Assembly: GCF_004362015.1 (NCBI RefSeq)
Contig: NZ_SNWW01000007.1
Span: 248,001 to 312,000 of the forward strand
Origin: Flavobacterium chryseum
GTDB taxonomy: Bacteria; Bacteroidota; Bacteroidia; Flavobacteriales; Flavobacteriaceae
Reading direction: 5' to 3'
DNA: 64,000 nucleotides
The position numbers and the translations under genes were made by a program. A model generated the notes under the pieces. It worked only from the letters and a program-made list of their open reading frames with translations, had not been told where the DNA came from and ran no database searches. How positions within the stretch are numbered: position 1 is the stretch's first letter; every line of letters begins with the position of its first letter. Shown in pieces: positions 44,356 through 52,377 of the stretch.

Positions 44356-44363
44356 TATATTTG
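44356..44363 (+). promoter_or_regulatory. Putative -7 element of the GSII promoter
   Basis: TATATTTG, 40 bp before the ATG. The same octamer as in the divergent GSIII promoter. Confidence 0.5.
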
Positions 44364-44403
44364 ACCCAGCGAAAAAAAACAAAAAAAATAAATTTATATT
44401 ATT

Positions 44404-45417
44404 ATGGCTAAAATTAAGTTAGAGTACATTTGGTTAGATGGATATGAACCAACTCAAAATCTTAGAAGTAAAACTAAAGTTGAAGAACACGACAATTTCA
44501 AAGGAACATTAGAAGAACTTGGAAACTGGTCATTTGATGGTTCATCAACAAAACAAGCCGAAGGTGGTTCATCTGACTGTTTGTTAGTTCCTGTTGCAAT
44601 TTATCCAGATCCAACTCGCATCAACGGATATTTGGTTATGACAGAAGTTATGTATGCTGATGGTACGCCTCACGCTTCTAACGGTAGAGCTACTATTGAT
44701 GATGATGGTGATTTCTGGTTTGGTTTCGAACAGGAATATTTTATCATGGATACTAAAACTTTATTGCCATTAGGTTTCCCTGTTGGAGGTTATCCTGCTC
44801 CACAAGGTATGTACTACTGTTCTGTAGGTGGAAAAAACACACACGGAAGAAAATTAGTAGAAGAACATGCTGATTTATGTATCGCTGCCGGAATTAACTT
44901 TGAAGGTATTAACCAAGAGGTTGCTTGCGGACAATGGGAATTTCAATTATTCGCTAAAGGTGCTAAAAAAGCCGGAGACGAAATTTGGGTTGCCCGTTAC
45001 TTATTAGATCGTTTGACTGAAAAATATGGTTACTATATCGAATATCACCCAAAACCATTAGGAGATACAGACTGGAATGGTTCTGGAATGCATGCTAACT
45101 TCTCTAACGAAGTTTTAAGAACATGTGGAGATCAGGCAACTTACGAAAGAATTTGTGAGGCTTTCCGTCCTGTTACTGCTGAGCATATCGCAGTTTACGG
45201 AGCTTACAACGACCAACGTTTAACTGGTAAACACGAAACTGCTTCTATTCACGATTTCTCTTATGGAGTTTCAGACAGAGGATGTTCTATCAGAATTCCT
45301 TTAATGACGGTTCAAAAAGGTTGGAAAGGTTGGTTAGAAGACAGAAGACCAGCATCTAACGGTGATCCATACAAAATTGCTGCGAGAATTATCAAAACTG
45401 TAAAATCAGCGCTATAA
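44404..45417 (+). CDS. Glutamine synthetase type II (eukaryote-type, beta-grasp domain)
   Basis: A 337-residue GSII with the reaction of all glutamine synthetases. The beta-grasp domain starts IKLEYIWLDGYEPTQNLRSKT, followed by NWSFDGSSTKQAEGGSSDCLLVP. The catalytic part has WFGFEQEYF, NQEVACGQWEFQ and GSGMHANFSNE. GSII is the form of eukaryotes and some bacteria. It is co-located with GSIII in opposite direction, so the two may be switched against each other by nitrogen supply. That is inference; no PII or regulator gene is adjacent. Confidence 0.93.
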   Translation: MAKIKLEYIWLDGYEPTQNLRSKTKVEEHDNFKGTLEELGNWSFDGSSTKQAEGGSSDCLLVPVAIYPDPTRINGYLVMTEVMYADGTPHASNGRATIDDDGDFWFGFEQEYFIMDTKTLLPLGFPVGGYPAPQGMYYCSVGGKNTHGRKLVEEHADLCIAAGINFEGINQEVACGQWEFQLFAKGAKKAGDEIWVARYLLDRLTEKYGYYIEYHPKPLGDTDWNGSGMHANFSNEVLRTCGDQATYERICEAFRPVTAEHIAVYGAYNDQRLTGKHETASIHDFSYGVSDRGCSIRIPLMTVQKGWKGWLEDRRPASNGDPYKIAARIIKTVKSAL

Positions 45418-45439
45418 TTCATAGTTCAAATTATACTCG

Positions 45440-45467
45440 AAAGTGCCATCTTAATTGATGGCACTTT
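45440..45467 (+). terminator. Terminator of the GSII gene
   Basis: A perfect 11-bp stem AAAGTGCCATC (45440-45450) with GATGGCACTTT (45457-45467), followed by more T. Confidence 0.9.
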
Positions 45468-45504
45468 TTTTTTATTATTAGTTCAAACAATTTTGACACA
45501 ATCT

Positions 45505-45604
45505 TGTCATTTCGACGAAGGAGAAATCTTCGCAAGTAACTCTGCAACGAGAATCCAATCTTTGTCGAGCTTCTCATGAAGATTTCTCCTTCGTCGAAAT
45601 GACA
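45505..45604. repeat. Dispersed CGACGAAGGAG-type palindrome, copy 3
   Basis: Perfect 26-bp inverted arms (45505-45530 and 45579-45604, core TTTCGACGAAGGAGAAATC) surround a 48-nt centre. This is the cleanest member of the family. It fills most of the gap before the TerC gene. Confidence 0.85.
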
Positions 45605-45737
45605 TCAATTTAGAATAGATTCGCAAACCTTAATAATAATAAACGAAATGAACTCCATGCAAAATAACAGACTGAAATCTTAACTAAATTTGAAAGTAAT
45701 TTTCTAATAATTAATTTTTAAGTTAAACTTCAAAACC

Positions 45738-45745
45738 TATCTTTG
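45738..45745 (+). promoter_or_regulatory. Putative -7 element of the TerC-like gene
   Basis: TATCTTTG, 22 bp before the ATG. No manganese riboswitch was recognised upstream. Confidence 0.5.
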
Positions 45746-45767
45746 TAAATCATTAAAAAATTATATT

Positions 45768-46736
45768 ATGTTCGTCTGGATTTTATTTTTATTAGCCGTA
45801 GTACTTATTCTTGCTTTAGATTTAGGAGTTTTTAATAAAAACCCGCATATTATTAGTACCAAAGAAGCAAGCAAATGGACTCTAATTTGGGTATCATTAT
45901 CTTTCTTGTTTTCAGGGGTAATTTACTGGCTTTACACTACAGACTATATTGCAAATCCGGATAAACTAAAACCTGCTGTAGCTTCTATGAAGTTTATCAC
46001 GGGTTATTTAATCGAGTTGTCTTTAAGTGTTGACAATATTTTTGTGATCGCTATTATTTTTGCTTCTTTTAAAATACCTCAAAAATACCAACACCGTGTT
46101 TTGTTCTGGGGAATTTTAGGCGCTGTAATATTCCGTGGATTAATGATTTTCTTTGGAGTTATGCTGATCAATAAATTCTCGTGGACGACTTATGTATTTG
46201 GCGCTTTCTTGTTATTTACCGCTATAAAAATGTTATTTTCAGGTGAAGATGAAGATTTTCAGCCTAAAGATTCTTTCGTATACAAAACCTTAGGAAAAAT
46301 TATTCCGATTACTTCTGAAATGGATGGAGAGAAATTTTTCATTTTAACCGAAAAAGGAAAAAAAGCCGCTACTCCATTATTCGTTGCTTTAATCGTAATT
46401 GAAGTTATGGATGTTCTTTTTGCTGTAGACAGCGTTCCTGCGATTCTTGCAATTACCTCTGATCCGTTTTTAGTATTCAGTTCTAATATTTTTGCCATTC
46501 TAGGATTGCGTTCTATGTATTTCTTCCTGGCAAATATGCTGGCTAAATTCAGTTATTTAGAATATAGTTTAATTGCCATTTTAAGTTTCGTGGGATTAAA
46601 AATGTTACTTCACGAATGGATTGTGGTTCCTGAATGGGCTTCTTTAGGATTTATTGCGCTTTCGCTTTTAGTGGGTATTCTGGTTTCTTTAAAATTTGGA
46701 GAAGAAAAAGAACTTACTGATTCAGATATGGAATAG
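45768..46736 (+). CDS. TerC/Alx-family metal exporter
   Basis: A 322-residue membrane protein with about nine hydrophobic segments. The conserved acidic positions are visible: ALDLGVFNK in the first helix, ELSLSVDNIFVIAIIF and VMDVLFAVDSVPAILAIT. Alx-type proteins export manganese; other TerC proteins are linked to tellurite resistance and to metal loading of secreted enzymes. Manganese export is the best guess. It is a single gene with its own promoter and terminator. Confidence 0.88.
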   Translation: MFVWILFLLAVVLILALDLGVFNKNPHIISTKEASKWTLIWVSLSFLFSGVIYWLYTTDYIANPDKLKPAVASMKFITGYLIELSLSVDNIFVIAIIFASFKIPQKYQHRVLFWGILGAVIFRGLMIFFGVMLINKFSWTTYVFGAFLLFTAIKMLFSGEDEDFQPKDSFVYKTLGKIIPITSEMDGEKFFILTEKGKKAATPLFVALIVIEVMDVLFAVDSVPAILAITSDPFLVFSSNIFAILGLRSMYFFLANMLAKFSYLEYSLIAILSFVGLKMLLHEWIVVPEWASLGFIALSLLVGILVSLKFGEEKELTDSDME

Positions 46737-46757
46737 TTTTTTGAAACATATAGGTAT

Positions 46758-46789
46758 AAAAAAAGGAAATCTTGCGATTTCCTTTTTTT
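46758..46789. terminator. Bidirectional terminator between terC-like gene and convergent lipoprotein gene
   Basis: A perfect 14-bp stem AAAAAAAGGAAATC (46758-46771) pairs with 46776-46789 around a TTGC loop. T-runs lie on both strands and the two genes converge here. Confidence 0.9.
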
Positions 46790-46810
46790 ATGCTTTAAAC
46801 TAACTACTAA

Positions 46811-47332
46811 TTAATCTATTTTCTTAACGTTACTGTCATCAATGTTGTATCTTTCAATAACAGCATTGTAATCTGAATAATCTGGTTTTGCTTTCTTAGC
46901 ATTTACTCCATCATCACCTAAAATAATTACAACTCTAAATGTTTTTCCCAATCTAAAACTACTAGGGAGCTGAGAATAATCAGCTAAACTACCTTTAATA
47001 AAAATTCTAAATTGATTATACGAAAAAGTATAATTATACTGAGCAGTTTCTAGACCATTATTAAAATAATAAACTTGAGGTAATAATGCCCATGTATCAA
47101 CTCCACCTGTACTAACTAATTCGTACACTAAAATGTTATCCCCGGAAAGCATAACTGGATTTAAGGGATAGGTCATAGAATAACCATTTGCTGCTGTAAA
47201 GTCAGGGCCAACTTCAAAAACTTCTGAATCTTGTGCATTATAACCATCCTGCCCTGGAGGTCCTTCTGGTCCTTCACAACCAGTAAATGCTAATAATCCA
47301 ACAATTGCGAAAAGTGCGAATATCTTTTTCAT
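46811..47332 (-). CDS. Lipoprotein with a short collagen-like start
   Basis: A 173-residue lipoprotein with lipobox FTGC (Cys19). Directly after the cysteine comes a collagen-like tract EGPEGPPGQDG. The remaining part (about 35-165) is beta-rich with many aromatics (YNYTFSYNQFRIFIKG). Small Bacteroidota lipoproteins with this layout are common and of unknown function. It is probably a surface or periplasmic protein and a single gene. Confidence 0.75.
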   Translation of the reverse strand: MKKIFALFAIVGLLAFTGCEGPEGPPGQDGYNAQDSEVFEVGPDFTAANGYSMTYPLNPVMLSGDNILVYELVSTGGVDTWALLPQVYYFNNGLETAQYNYTFSYNQFRIFIKGSLADYSQLPSSFRLGKTFRVVIILGDDGVNAKKAKPDYSDYNAVIERYNIDDSNVKKID

Positions 47333-47421
47333 TTTTTTTATTTTTTAAGGTTTATACATAAAGGTATCCCAAAAATTAAACCAAAAAAAATATTTCGGCA
47401 CTTCTTTTCTTAAAAATTTCT

Positions 47422-48291
47422 TTATTTTTTCGCAACCTGCTGATTTTTAAGCAGTATTTTGTTAAAAAATAATACATGATATGGCAATGAATTTTCCCAG
47501 TATTCCCAAGTATGAGATCCCGGGCGTTCGGTGTAATCATGTTCTACCTTATTATAAACTAATCTTCGGTGAAGTTCTTTATTCGATTCTATTAAAAAAT
47601 CATCAACACCGCAATCTATAATTAAAGGAAGCTTGTTAGCCTTTATTTTATCCAGCATTCCCATAACGGCATATTGCGCGTACATTTCTGAGTTGTCGCT
47701 TTTGTCGCCAAAAACGGGCTGCATTAATTTGATAACTTGTGCCGAAGCTTCACGATTCAGCATCGAGCTCATATCTACTGCTCCACTCATACTTCCGGCG
47801 GCACAAAATAAGTCAGGATGTTTGGCAGATAAATACAACGCACCGTGTCCTCCCATAGAAAGTCCGGTAATTACACGACCGTTTCTGTTGCTAATCGTTC
47901 TGTATGTTTTATCTACTTTCTGAATTACTTCCTGCGTTATAAAGGTCTCAAACTGACTTTCTTTATTTACCGGACTATCCAGATAAAAACTAAAGGTTTC
48001 GCCTTCAGGCATTACAATGATAATATTATATTGATCTGATAAGGTTTGAACTAATTTTTTATTGGGTGTATTTTTTAACCAATCGCTAAAATGTCCGTAA
48101 GCGCCATGCAATAAATACATTACCGGAAATGCTGATTTGCCTTTGGCATATGAATTTGGCAATACAACGGCGGCTTTGTAGGTTTTGCCCATGGCTGTAC
48201 TGGCAACTTGCAAAGTATCTACTTTTGCGGCGTAACTTATTGATGAAGCACACAATAAGACAGCAAATACTAGGGTTTTTAAATTTTTCAT
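47422..48291 (-). CDS. Exported esterase (alpha/beta hydrolase, esterase D/FrmB-like)
   Basis: A 289-residue exported esterase with a signal peptide ending near SYAAK. The oxyanion part PVMYLLHGAYGHFSDW, the nucleophile elbow VITGLSMGGHGALYLSAKHP (catalytic Ser) and the late DCGVDDFLIESN (Asp) with GSHTWEYW (His) form a full catalytic triad. The family includes feruloyl esterases and S-formylglutathione hydrolase; because it is exported, a carbohydrate ester is more likely. An AraC-type regulator gene lies upstream on the same strand, but a repeat separates the two. Confidence 0.88.
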   Translation of the reverse strand: MKNLKTLVFAVLLCASSISYAAKVDTLQVASTAMGKTYKAAVVLPNSYAKGKSAFPVMYLLHGAYGHFSDWLKNTPNKKLVQTLSDQYNIIIVMPEGETFSFYLDSPVNKESQFETFITQEVIQKVDKTYRTISNRNGRVITGLSMGGHGALYLSAKHPDLFCAAGSMSGAVDMSSMLNREASAQVIKLMQPVFGDKSDNSEMYAQYAVMGMLDKIKANKLPLIIDCGVDDFLIESNKELHRRLVYNKVEHDYTERPGSHTWEYWENSLPYHVLFFNKILLKNQQVAKK

Positions 48292-48426
48292 ATTGATATT
48301 TCTTTTCTGATTAGGGATTGTAAATATACCTTTTTCCGAATAATATATATGAAAAATCCGACTCGTTTTTCAAGGACTCGGATTGTTGTTCTTTTTTGCC
48401 AAAGATTGAAATGATTAAAAAAATGT

Positions 48427-48500
48427 TTGCCACGAATTGCACTAATTTCGCGACTCTATGCAAACTCTTTAATTAGTGTAAATTCGTCAAATTTGTGGCA
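48427..48500. repeat. Dispersed CCACGAATT-type palindrome, full copy
   Basis: Arms TTTGCCACGAATTGCACTAA and AATTTGTGGCAAA with CGAATTT-like inner parts face each other between the esterase and AraC genes. Confidence 0.65.
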
Positions 48501-48516
48501 AAAACCTAAAAAATCA

Positions 48517-49389
48517 TTATTTAATAATAATCTTATGTTCGTTTCGGTATTGCGAAGCACTTTTACCTGTATATTGTTTAAAGGATTTACTAAAGTGACT
48601 GAAATTATTAAAACCACTTTCGTAACAAACTTCATTTATAGAAATTGGTTTTTCGGCCAATAATTTTGAAGCGTGAACCAAACGATATTCGTTTACGAAT
48701 TCTGTAAAAGTTTTATTGGATATTTTTTTGAAGTATCGGCAGAACGAAGGCGTTGTCATACTTACCAGACTCGAAACTTCATCTATTGCAATCGATTCCT
48801 GAAAATTATCTTTAACGTAATTAAAAACTACATTTATTCTATCGTTATCCTGTGTATTTAATTCTAATGAAAATCCATCGGCATTTAGAACTGTGTATTC
48901 TTCTGAAGATTCTAATTCATCTAAAACACTCAGCAGTGTCATCAAACGTTCAAACGGAAGTTGGTTTTCCATCATTTCAATTTTCTTCCCTACCCGGCTT
49001 TTCGTTTCTCCTCCAAAAGCAATTCCGCCTTTAGACTGACTCAAAATATTCTGAACCTTTCTCATTTCCGGAGCTGCAAAAAATTCATTCCCTAAAAACT
49101 CAGGTTTAATGTGAATTACAGTTTCGTTTGTATTTCCCGTTTGTTCATTCGTAAAACCACAATGAGGCAAATTAGAACCTATCAAAATCAAACTACCATT
49201 CGTATAATAAGAAACATGGCTTCCTATTTGTCTTTTTCCTGCGCCACCATTTATAAACACCAATTCAATTTCCGGATGATAATGCCACAAATGTGCTTTA
49301 CTATTGGTCTTTTCGGCATGCTTACTATAGGTAAAAGAACTTCCGTATGAGTTAGTTATCACTTCAAGAGCGGGGGCGATGTTCTTCAT
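48517..49389 (-). CDS. AraC-family transcriptional regulator
   Basis: A 290-residue regulator. The N-terminal cupin domain (about 25-105) has HLWHYHPEIELVFINGG and likely senses a small molecule. The C-terminal AraC HTH domain (about 190-287) has IDEVSSLVSMTTPSFCRYFKKISNKTF and YESGFNNFSHFSKSFKQYTGKSASQYR. It faces the tandem family of small secreted proteins. A 21-bp element found in front of three of those genes also lies upstream of this gene, so it may regulate them and itself. This link is inference. Confidence 0.9.
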   Translation of the reverse strand: MKNIAPALEVITNSYGSSFTYSKHAEKTNSKAHLWHYHPEIELVFINGGAGKRQIGSHVSYYTNGSLILIGSNLPHCGFTNEQTGNTNETVIHIKPEFLGNEFFAAPEMRKVQNILSQSKGGIAFGGETKSRVGKKIEMMENQLPFERLMTLLSVLDELESSEEYTVLNADGFSLELNTQDNDRINVVFNYVKDNFQESIAIDEVSSLVSMTTPSFCRYFKKISNKTFTEFVNEYRLVHASKLLAEKPISINEVCYESGFNNFSHFSKSFKQYTGKSASQYRNEHKIIIK

Positions 49390-49423
49390 GATGATAATCT
49401 TTAAATAATAATAGCAAATTTAA

Positions 49424-49431
49424 CAAAAATA
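49424..49431 (-). promoter_or_regulatory. Putative -7 element of the AraC gene
   Basis: TATTTTTG on the minus strand, 34 bp before the ATG. The 21-bp element starts 17 bp further upstream and would overlap the -33 zone. Confidence 0.45.
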
Positions 49432-49448
49432 CCTAAAATAATTCATAA

Positions 49449-49469
49449 TTTAACCTATAACGGTTTCGT
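49449..49469. promoter_or_regulatory. 21-bp conserved element, copy 1 (AraC promoter)
   Basis: It begins TTTAACC and ends GTTTCGT, with centre AACC-N6-GGTT (ACCTATAACGGT). Identical over 21 bp to copies at 49711, 50657 and 51481. Likely a regulator binding site. Confidence 0.7.
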
Positions 49470-49710
49470 TACTACGAATATTGCATCAAAGTCAATAACT
49501 GATAAAGTTCGAAATTATCACTATTTAGCCATTTTTTAAACGACCCGTATTTTTATGTTTGTTTTTTTTTATATATCACATTTAATATCGCTTTTTTATA
49601 AATATATAACACTTCTGTAAGAATATTAGATGTTCCAAAAAAAGGTTAACATTTACAAATAATTAAAAAATAATAGCTGAATTAACAGAAACACCTTAAA
49701 AAATTCAAAT

Positions 49711-49731
49711 TTTAACCTATAACGGTTTCGT
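49711..49731. promoter_or_regulatory. 21-bp conserved element, copy 2
   Basis: Same 21 bp as the AraC copy, 36 bp upstream of the TTG of the next promoter. Between 49470 and 49710 only AT-rich sequence is seen. Confidence 0.75.
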
Positions 49732-49766
49732 AAATGAGAATATAGCACATAAATTGGAAAATAGAG

Positions 49767-49800
49767 TTGTGATAAAAAACCTATTGCTGAAGTAATTTAG
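49767..49800 (+). promoter_or_regulatory. Promoter of tandem gene A
   Basis: TTG (49767-49769), a 23-bp spacer and TAATTTAG (49793-49800), followed by CA. The two boxes and the spacer length are the same at genes B and C while the spacer sequence differs. Confidence 0.65.
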
Positions 49801-49839
49801 CATTATAGAAAACGACTAATAATTTAAAGAACGATAATA

Positions 49840-50238
49840 ATGAAAAAGATTATAAAATTAAGTTTAGTATGTGCAGTACTTTTTTCAGGAATGAGTACTT
49901 ATGCAATTGATGGAAATGAGGAATTTAACCTTCATGTATTAAAAAACGGAAAAGTAATAACATTTGGTCTTAACCAAGTGCAAAAAGCAAACTTAGCAAT
50001 ATACGATCAGGATGGTACTTTATTCTATTCTGAAAGTGCTTCAGGTAAAGATGGAATTTTAAGAACTTTCAGTTTACAGGATTTTCCTGATGGAACTTAC
50101 TTCTTAGAAGTTGAAGACAATGCAAAAAAAGTGAGATATCAAATTAATGTTGATAATGATGTTACAACTTTATCTCCAAAAGCAATTTCTTCAGTTTATA
50201 AAGTTGCTGATAAAAATACAAGCGTAGCAGTACGCTAA
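49840..50238 (+). CDS. Small secreted protein of a four-member tandem family (A)
   Basis: A 132-residue protein with signal peptide MKKIIKLSLVCAVLFSGMSTYA. The mature part is beta-rich: FNLHVLKNGKVITFGLNQVQKANLAIYDQDGTLFYSE, then FSLQDFPDGTYFLEVEDNAKKVRYQINV. The GTYFLEVEDN...KK end resembles DUF3244 or type IX sorting domains, but there is no large cargo domain in front. It is probably a periplasmic or secreted small protein of unknown function. Paralogs follow at 50786, 51612 and 52378. It has its own promoter and terminator. Confidence 0.75.
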   Translation: MKKIIKLSLVCAVLFSGMSTYAIDGNEEFNLHVLKNGKVITFGLNQVQKANLAIYDQDGTLFYSESASGKDGILRTFSLQDFPDGTYFLEVEDNAKKVRYQINVDNDVTTLSPKAISSVYKVADKNTSVAVR

Positions 50239-50312
50239 AAGAGTTTATACTAGAATACAGTATAAAAATGAGGTTAGATAGTTAGTAAAGTATAAAACAA
50301 CTTATTGTTTTG

Positions 50313-50342
50313 AAACAGCTCTTTGTGGTTATTGAGCTGTTT
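50313..50342 (+). terminator. Terminator of tandem gene A
   Basis: Stem AAACAGCTC (50313-50321) pairs with GAGCTGTTT (50334-50342), then T. The same hairpin recurs after B and C. The remaining gap to gene B (50343-50656) holds AT-rich filler with CGCGGATTACGCGGATTCGC-type repeats and no gene. Confidence 0.8.
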
Positions 50343-50656
50343 TTTTTGTGCCTTATTTTTCTGAAAAGCACTTAACAAACAAAATCGACAATATAGAACG
50401 CGGATTACGCGGATTCGCTTTGCGAAATCACGGATTAAAACGGTTTTTTGCCCAATGTTGTCATTTCGAGAACGAGATTCGAGCGATAGCAAACAGACGT
50501 AGTAAATCAAATCCAGAGAACAACTAACCGTTAATCCGGCACAACAATTCACATTTAGTTTTTGTAAGAAAACAAGAATAAACCAATATTTTTAAGTTAT
50601 CAAAAACGTTGAAAAATAACAGCTGAATTAACTAAAACGATAAAAATAATTCAAAT

Positions 50657-50677
50657 TTTAACCTATAACGGTTTCGT
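50657..50677. promoter_or_regulatory. 21-bp conserved element, copy 3
   Basis: Identical to the other three copies; 35 bp before the TTG of gene B's promoter. Confidence 0.75.
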
Positions 50678-50712
50678 AAATGAGAATACAGCATCGAAAT
50701 TGGCAAATAGAG

Positions 50713-50746
50713 TTGTGAAGAAACATAGAGTACTAAGGTAATTTAG
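50713..50746 (+). promoter_or_regulatory. Promoter of tandem gene B
   Basis: TTG (50713-50715), 23-bp spacer, TAATTTAG (50739-50746). Confidence 0.65.
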
Positions 50747-50785
50747 CACTATAGAATTAGAGCTATTAATCTAAAAAATAATACG

Positions 50786-51187
50786 ATGAAAAATTTAAAG
50801 TTAAGTTTAGTATGTGCAGTGCTTCTTTCAGGATTAAGTAGTTATGCAATTGACGGAAATGGAGATTTAAATCTTCATGTATTAAAGACAAATGGTAAAC
50901 TAATCACGTTCGCTATAAATAAGGTGCAAAAAGCCAACCTGGCAATTTATGCAAAAGATGGTTCTCTTATATATACAGAGAATGCTTATGGTGAAAATGG
51001 AATTTTAAGAACTTTTAGTTTAGAAGAATTTCCGGAAGGAACTTACTTCTTAGAAGTTGAAGACAATACAAAAAAAGTAATACACGAAATTACTATAAAT
51101 GATTTTTCTACGGTTTTATCATCAAAAGCAGTTTCATCTGTAAATAAAGCAGTTCCTGCTAAAAGTACAAGCGTGGCAGCACGCTAG
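50786..51187 (+). CDS. Small secreted protein of the tandem family (B)
   Basis: A 133-residue paralog of A. The signal peptide MKNLKLSLVCAVLLSGLSSYA is followed by LNLHVLKTNGKLITFAINKVQKANLAIYAKDGSLIYTE and FSLEEFPEGTYFLEVEDNTKKVIHEITIND. It shares the DGNGDLNLHVLK start and the GTYFLEVEDN motif. The C-terminal tail AVSSVNKAVPAKSTSVAAR varies between copies. Promoter, 21-bp element and terminator are duplicated with it, so whole units were copied. Confidence 0.75.
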   Translation: MKNLKLSLVCAVLLSGLSSYAIDGNGDLNLHVLKTNGKLITFAINKVQKANLAIYAKDGSLIYTENAYGENGILRTFSLEEFPEGTYFLEVEDNTKKVIHEITINDFSTVLSSKAVSSVNKAVPAKSTSVAAR

Positions 51188-51259
51188 AAAAGTTTATACT
51201 CGCATACAGTATAAAAATGAGGTTAGATAGTTAGTAAAGTAAAAAACGTTATTGTTTTG

Positions 51260-51289
51260 AAACAGCTCTTTGTGGTTATTGGGCTGTTT
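51260..51289 (+). terminator. Terminator of tandem gene B
   Basis: Stem AAACAGCTC (51260-51268) with GGGCTGTTT (51281-51289), then T-run. AT-rich sequence without a gene follows to 51480. Confidence 0.8.
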
Positions 51290-51480
51290 TTTTATGCCTT
51301 TATTTTTCTGATTTACGATTCAATTCTCATTTTGTCATTTTATGGTTTTAGAAAGTAAATTCCAAACAACAATACATTCTGTATTTGTAAGAAATAGAAA
51401 TGAATTTACATTGCCTTAATTCAAAAGAAACATTAGAAAATAATAACCTAATTAACAAAAACGATAAATATAATTCAAAT

Positions 51481-51501
51481 TTTAACCTATAACGGTTTCG
51501 T
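51481..51501. promoter_or_regulatory. 21-bp conserved element, copy 4
   Basis: Identical to the other copies; 35 bp before the TTG of gene C's promoter. Confidence 0.75.
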
Positions 51502-51536
51502 TAATGAGAATACAGCATCGAAATCAGCAAATAGAG

Positions 51537-51570
51537 TTGTGAGAATACATCAACCTTATAAGTAATTTAG
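51537..51570 (+). promoter_or_regulatory. Promoter of tandem gene C
   Basis: TTG (51537-51539), 23-bp spacer, TAATTTAG (51563-51570). Confidence 0.65.
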
Positions 51571-51611
51571 CATCAGAGAATTAGAACTATTAATTAAAAA
51601 AAACTAATGCT

Positions 51612-52016
51612 ATGAAAAATTTAAAATTGAGTTTAGTATGTGCAGTACTTTTATCAGGAATGAGTACTTATGCAATTGATGGAAATGAAGATTTTAATCT
51701 TCATGTATTAAAGTCTAACGGATCGCTAATTACGTTTGCACTTAACAAAGTAACAAAAGCTAATCTGGCAATTTATGATCAGGATGGGACTCTAATTTAT
51801 TCTGAAAATGCTTCGGGTAAAGATGGAATTTTGAGAACTTTTAGCTTAGAAGAATTTCCAGAAGGAACTTACTTCTTAGAAGTTGAAGATAATGTAAAAA
51901 AAGTGAGACATGAAATTACTATAAATAACGGAACTTCTGTTCTTTCAACTAAAGCTGTTTCATCAACTTATAAAGCAGATTTTTCTGCCAAAGATTCAAG
52001 CGTAGCAGTACGTTAA
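51612..52016 (+). CDS. Small secreted protein of the tandem family (C)
   Basis: A 134-residue paralog of A and B, with signal peptide MKNLKLSLVCAVLLSGMSTYA. FNLHVLKSNGSLITFALNKVTKANLAIYDQDGTLIYSE combines features of A (YDQDGTL, SASGKDG-like) and B (LEEFPEGTYFLEVEDN). This mosaic suggests recombination between copies. The C-terminal tail YKADFSAKDSSVAVR differs from the others. The function is unknown. The last copy with the 21-bp element. Confidence 0.75.
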   Translation: MKNLKLSLVCAVLLSGMSTYAIDGNEDFNLHVLKSNGSLITFALNKVTKANLAIYDQDGTLIYSENASGKDGILRTFSLEEFPEGTYFLEVEDNVKKVRHEITINNGTSVLSTKAVSSTYKADFSAKDSSVAVR

Positions 52017-52078
52017 ATATTATTTGCCCCAAGCAAGAAAAGATAAGTTAGAAAGTTAGTAAAATGATTGTTATGAAG

Positions 52079-52104
52079 ACAGCTCACTGTGGTTATTGAG
52101 CTGT
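52079..52104 (+). terminator. Terminator of tandem gene C
   Basis: Stem ACAGCTC (52079-52085) with GAGCTGT (52098-52104), then T-run. The further gap to gene D (52105-52377) has no 21-bp element and nothing else recognisable. Confidence 0.75.
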
Positions 52105-52377
52105 TTTTTTATGCCTAATTTTTACCAAAACCTAAATCGTTTTTGTAATTTGAAAAATTATTCTTAATAAATGAATCAGCCTGATTTTGAAGTTATTAAA
52201 AAAATAGAAAATAAAAACATCCACAAGCCCAACAATTACGTACATAGTTCAAACAAAGCACAGAAAGAGTTTCAATTCAGCAAGTTAAGTCATTAAAAAA
52301 TCGATTTTTTTGCACAAAATTCAATTTGTATTTGTTAGTTTTACGCATCCACGATTAATAATAAAAATTTAAAAAAC

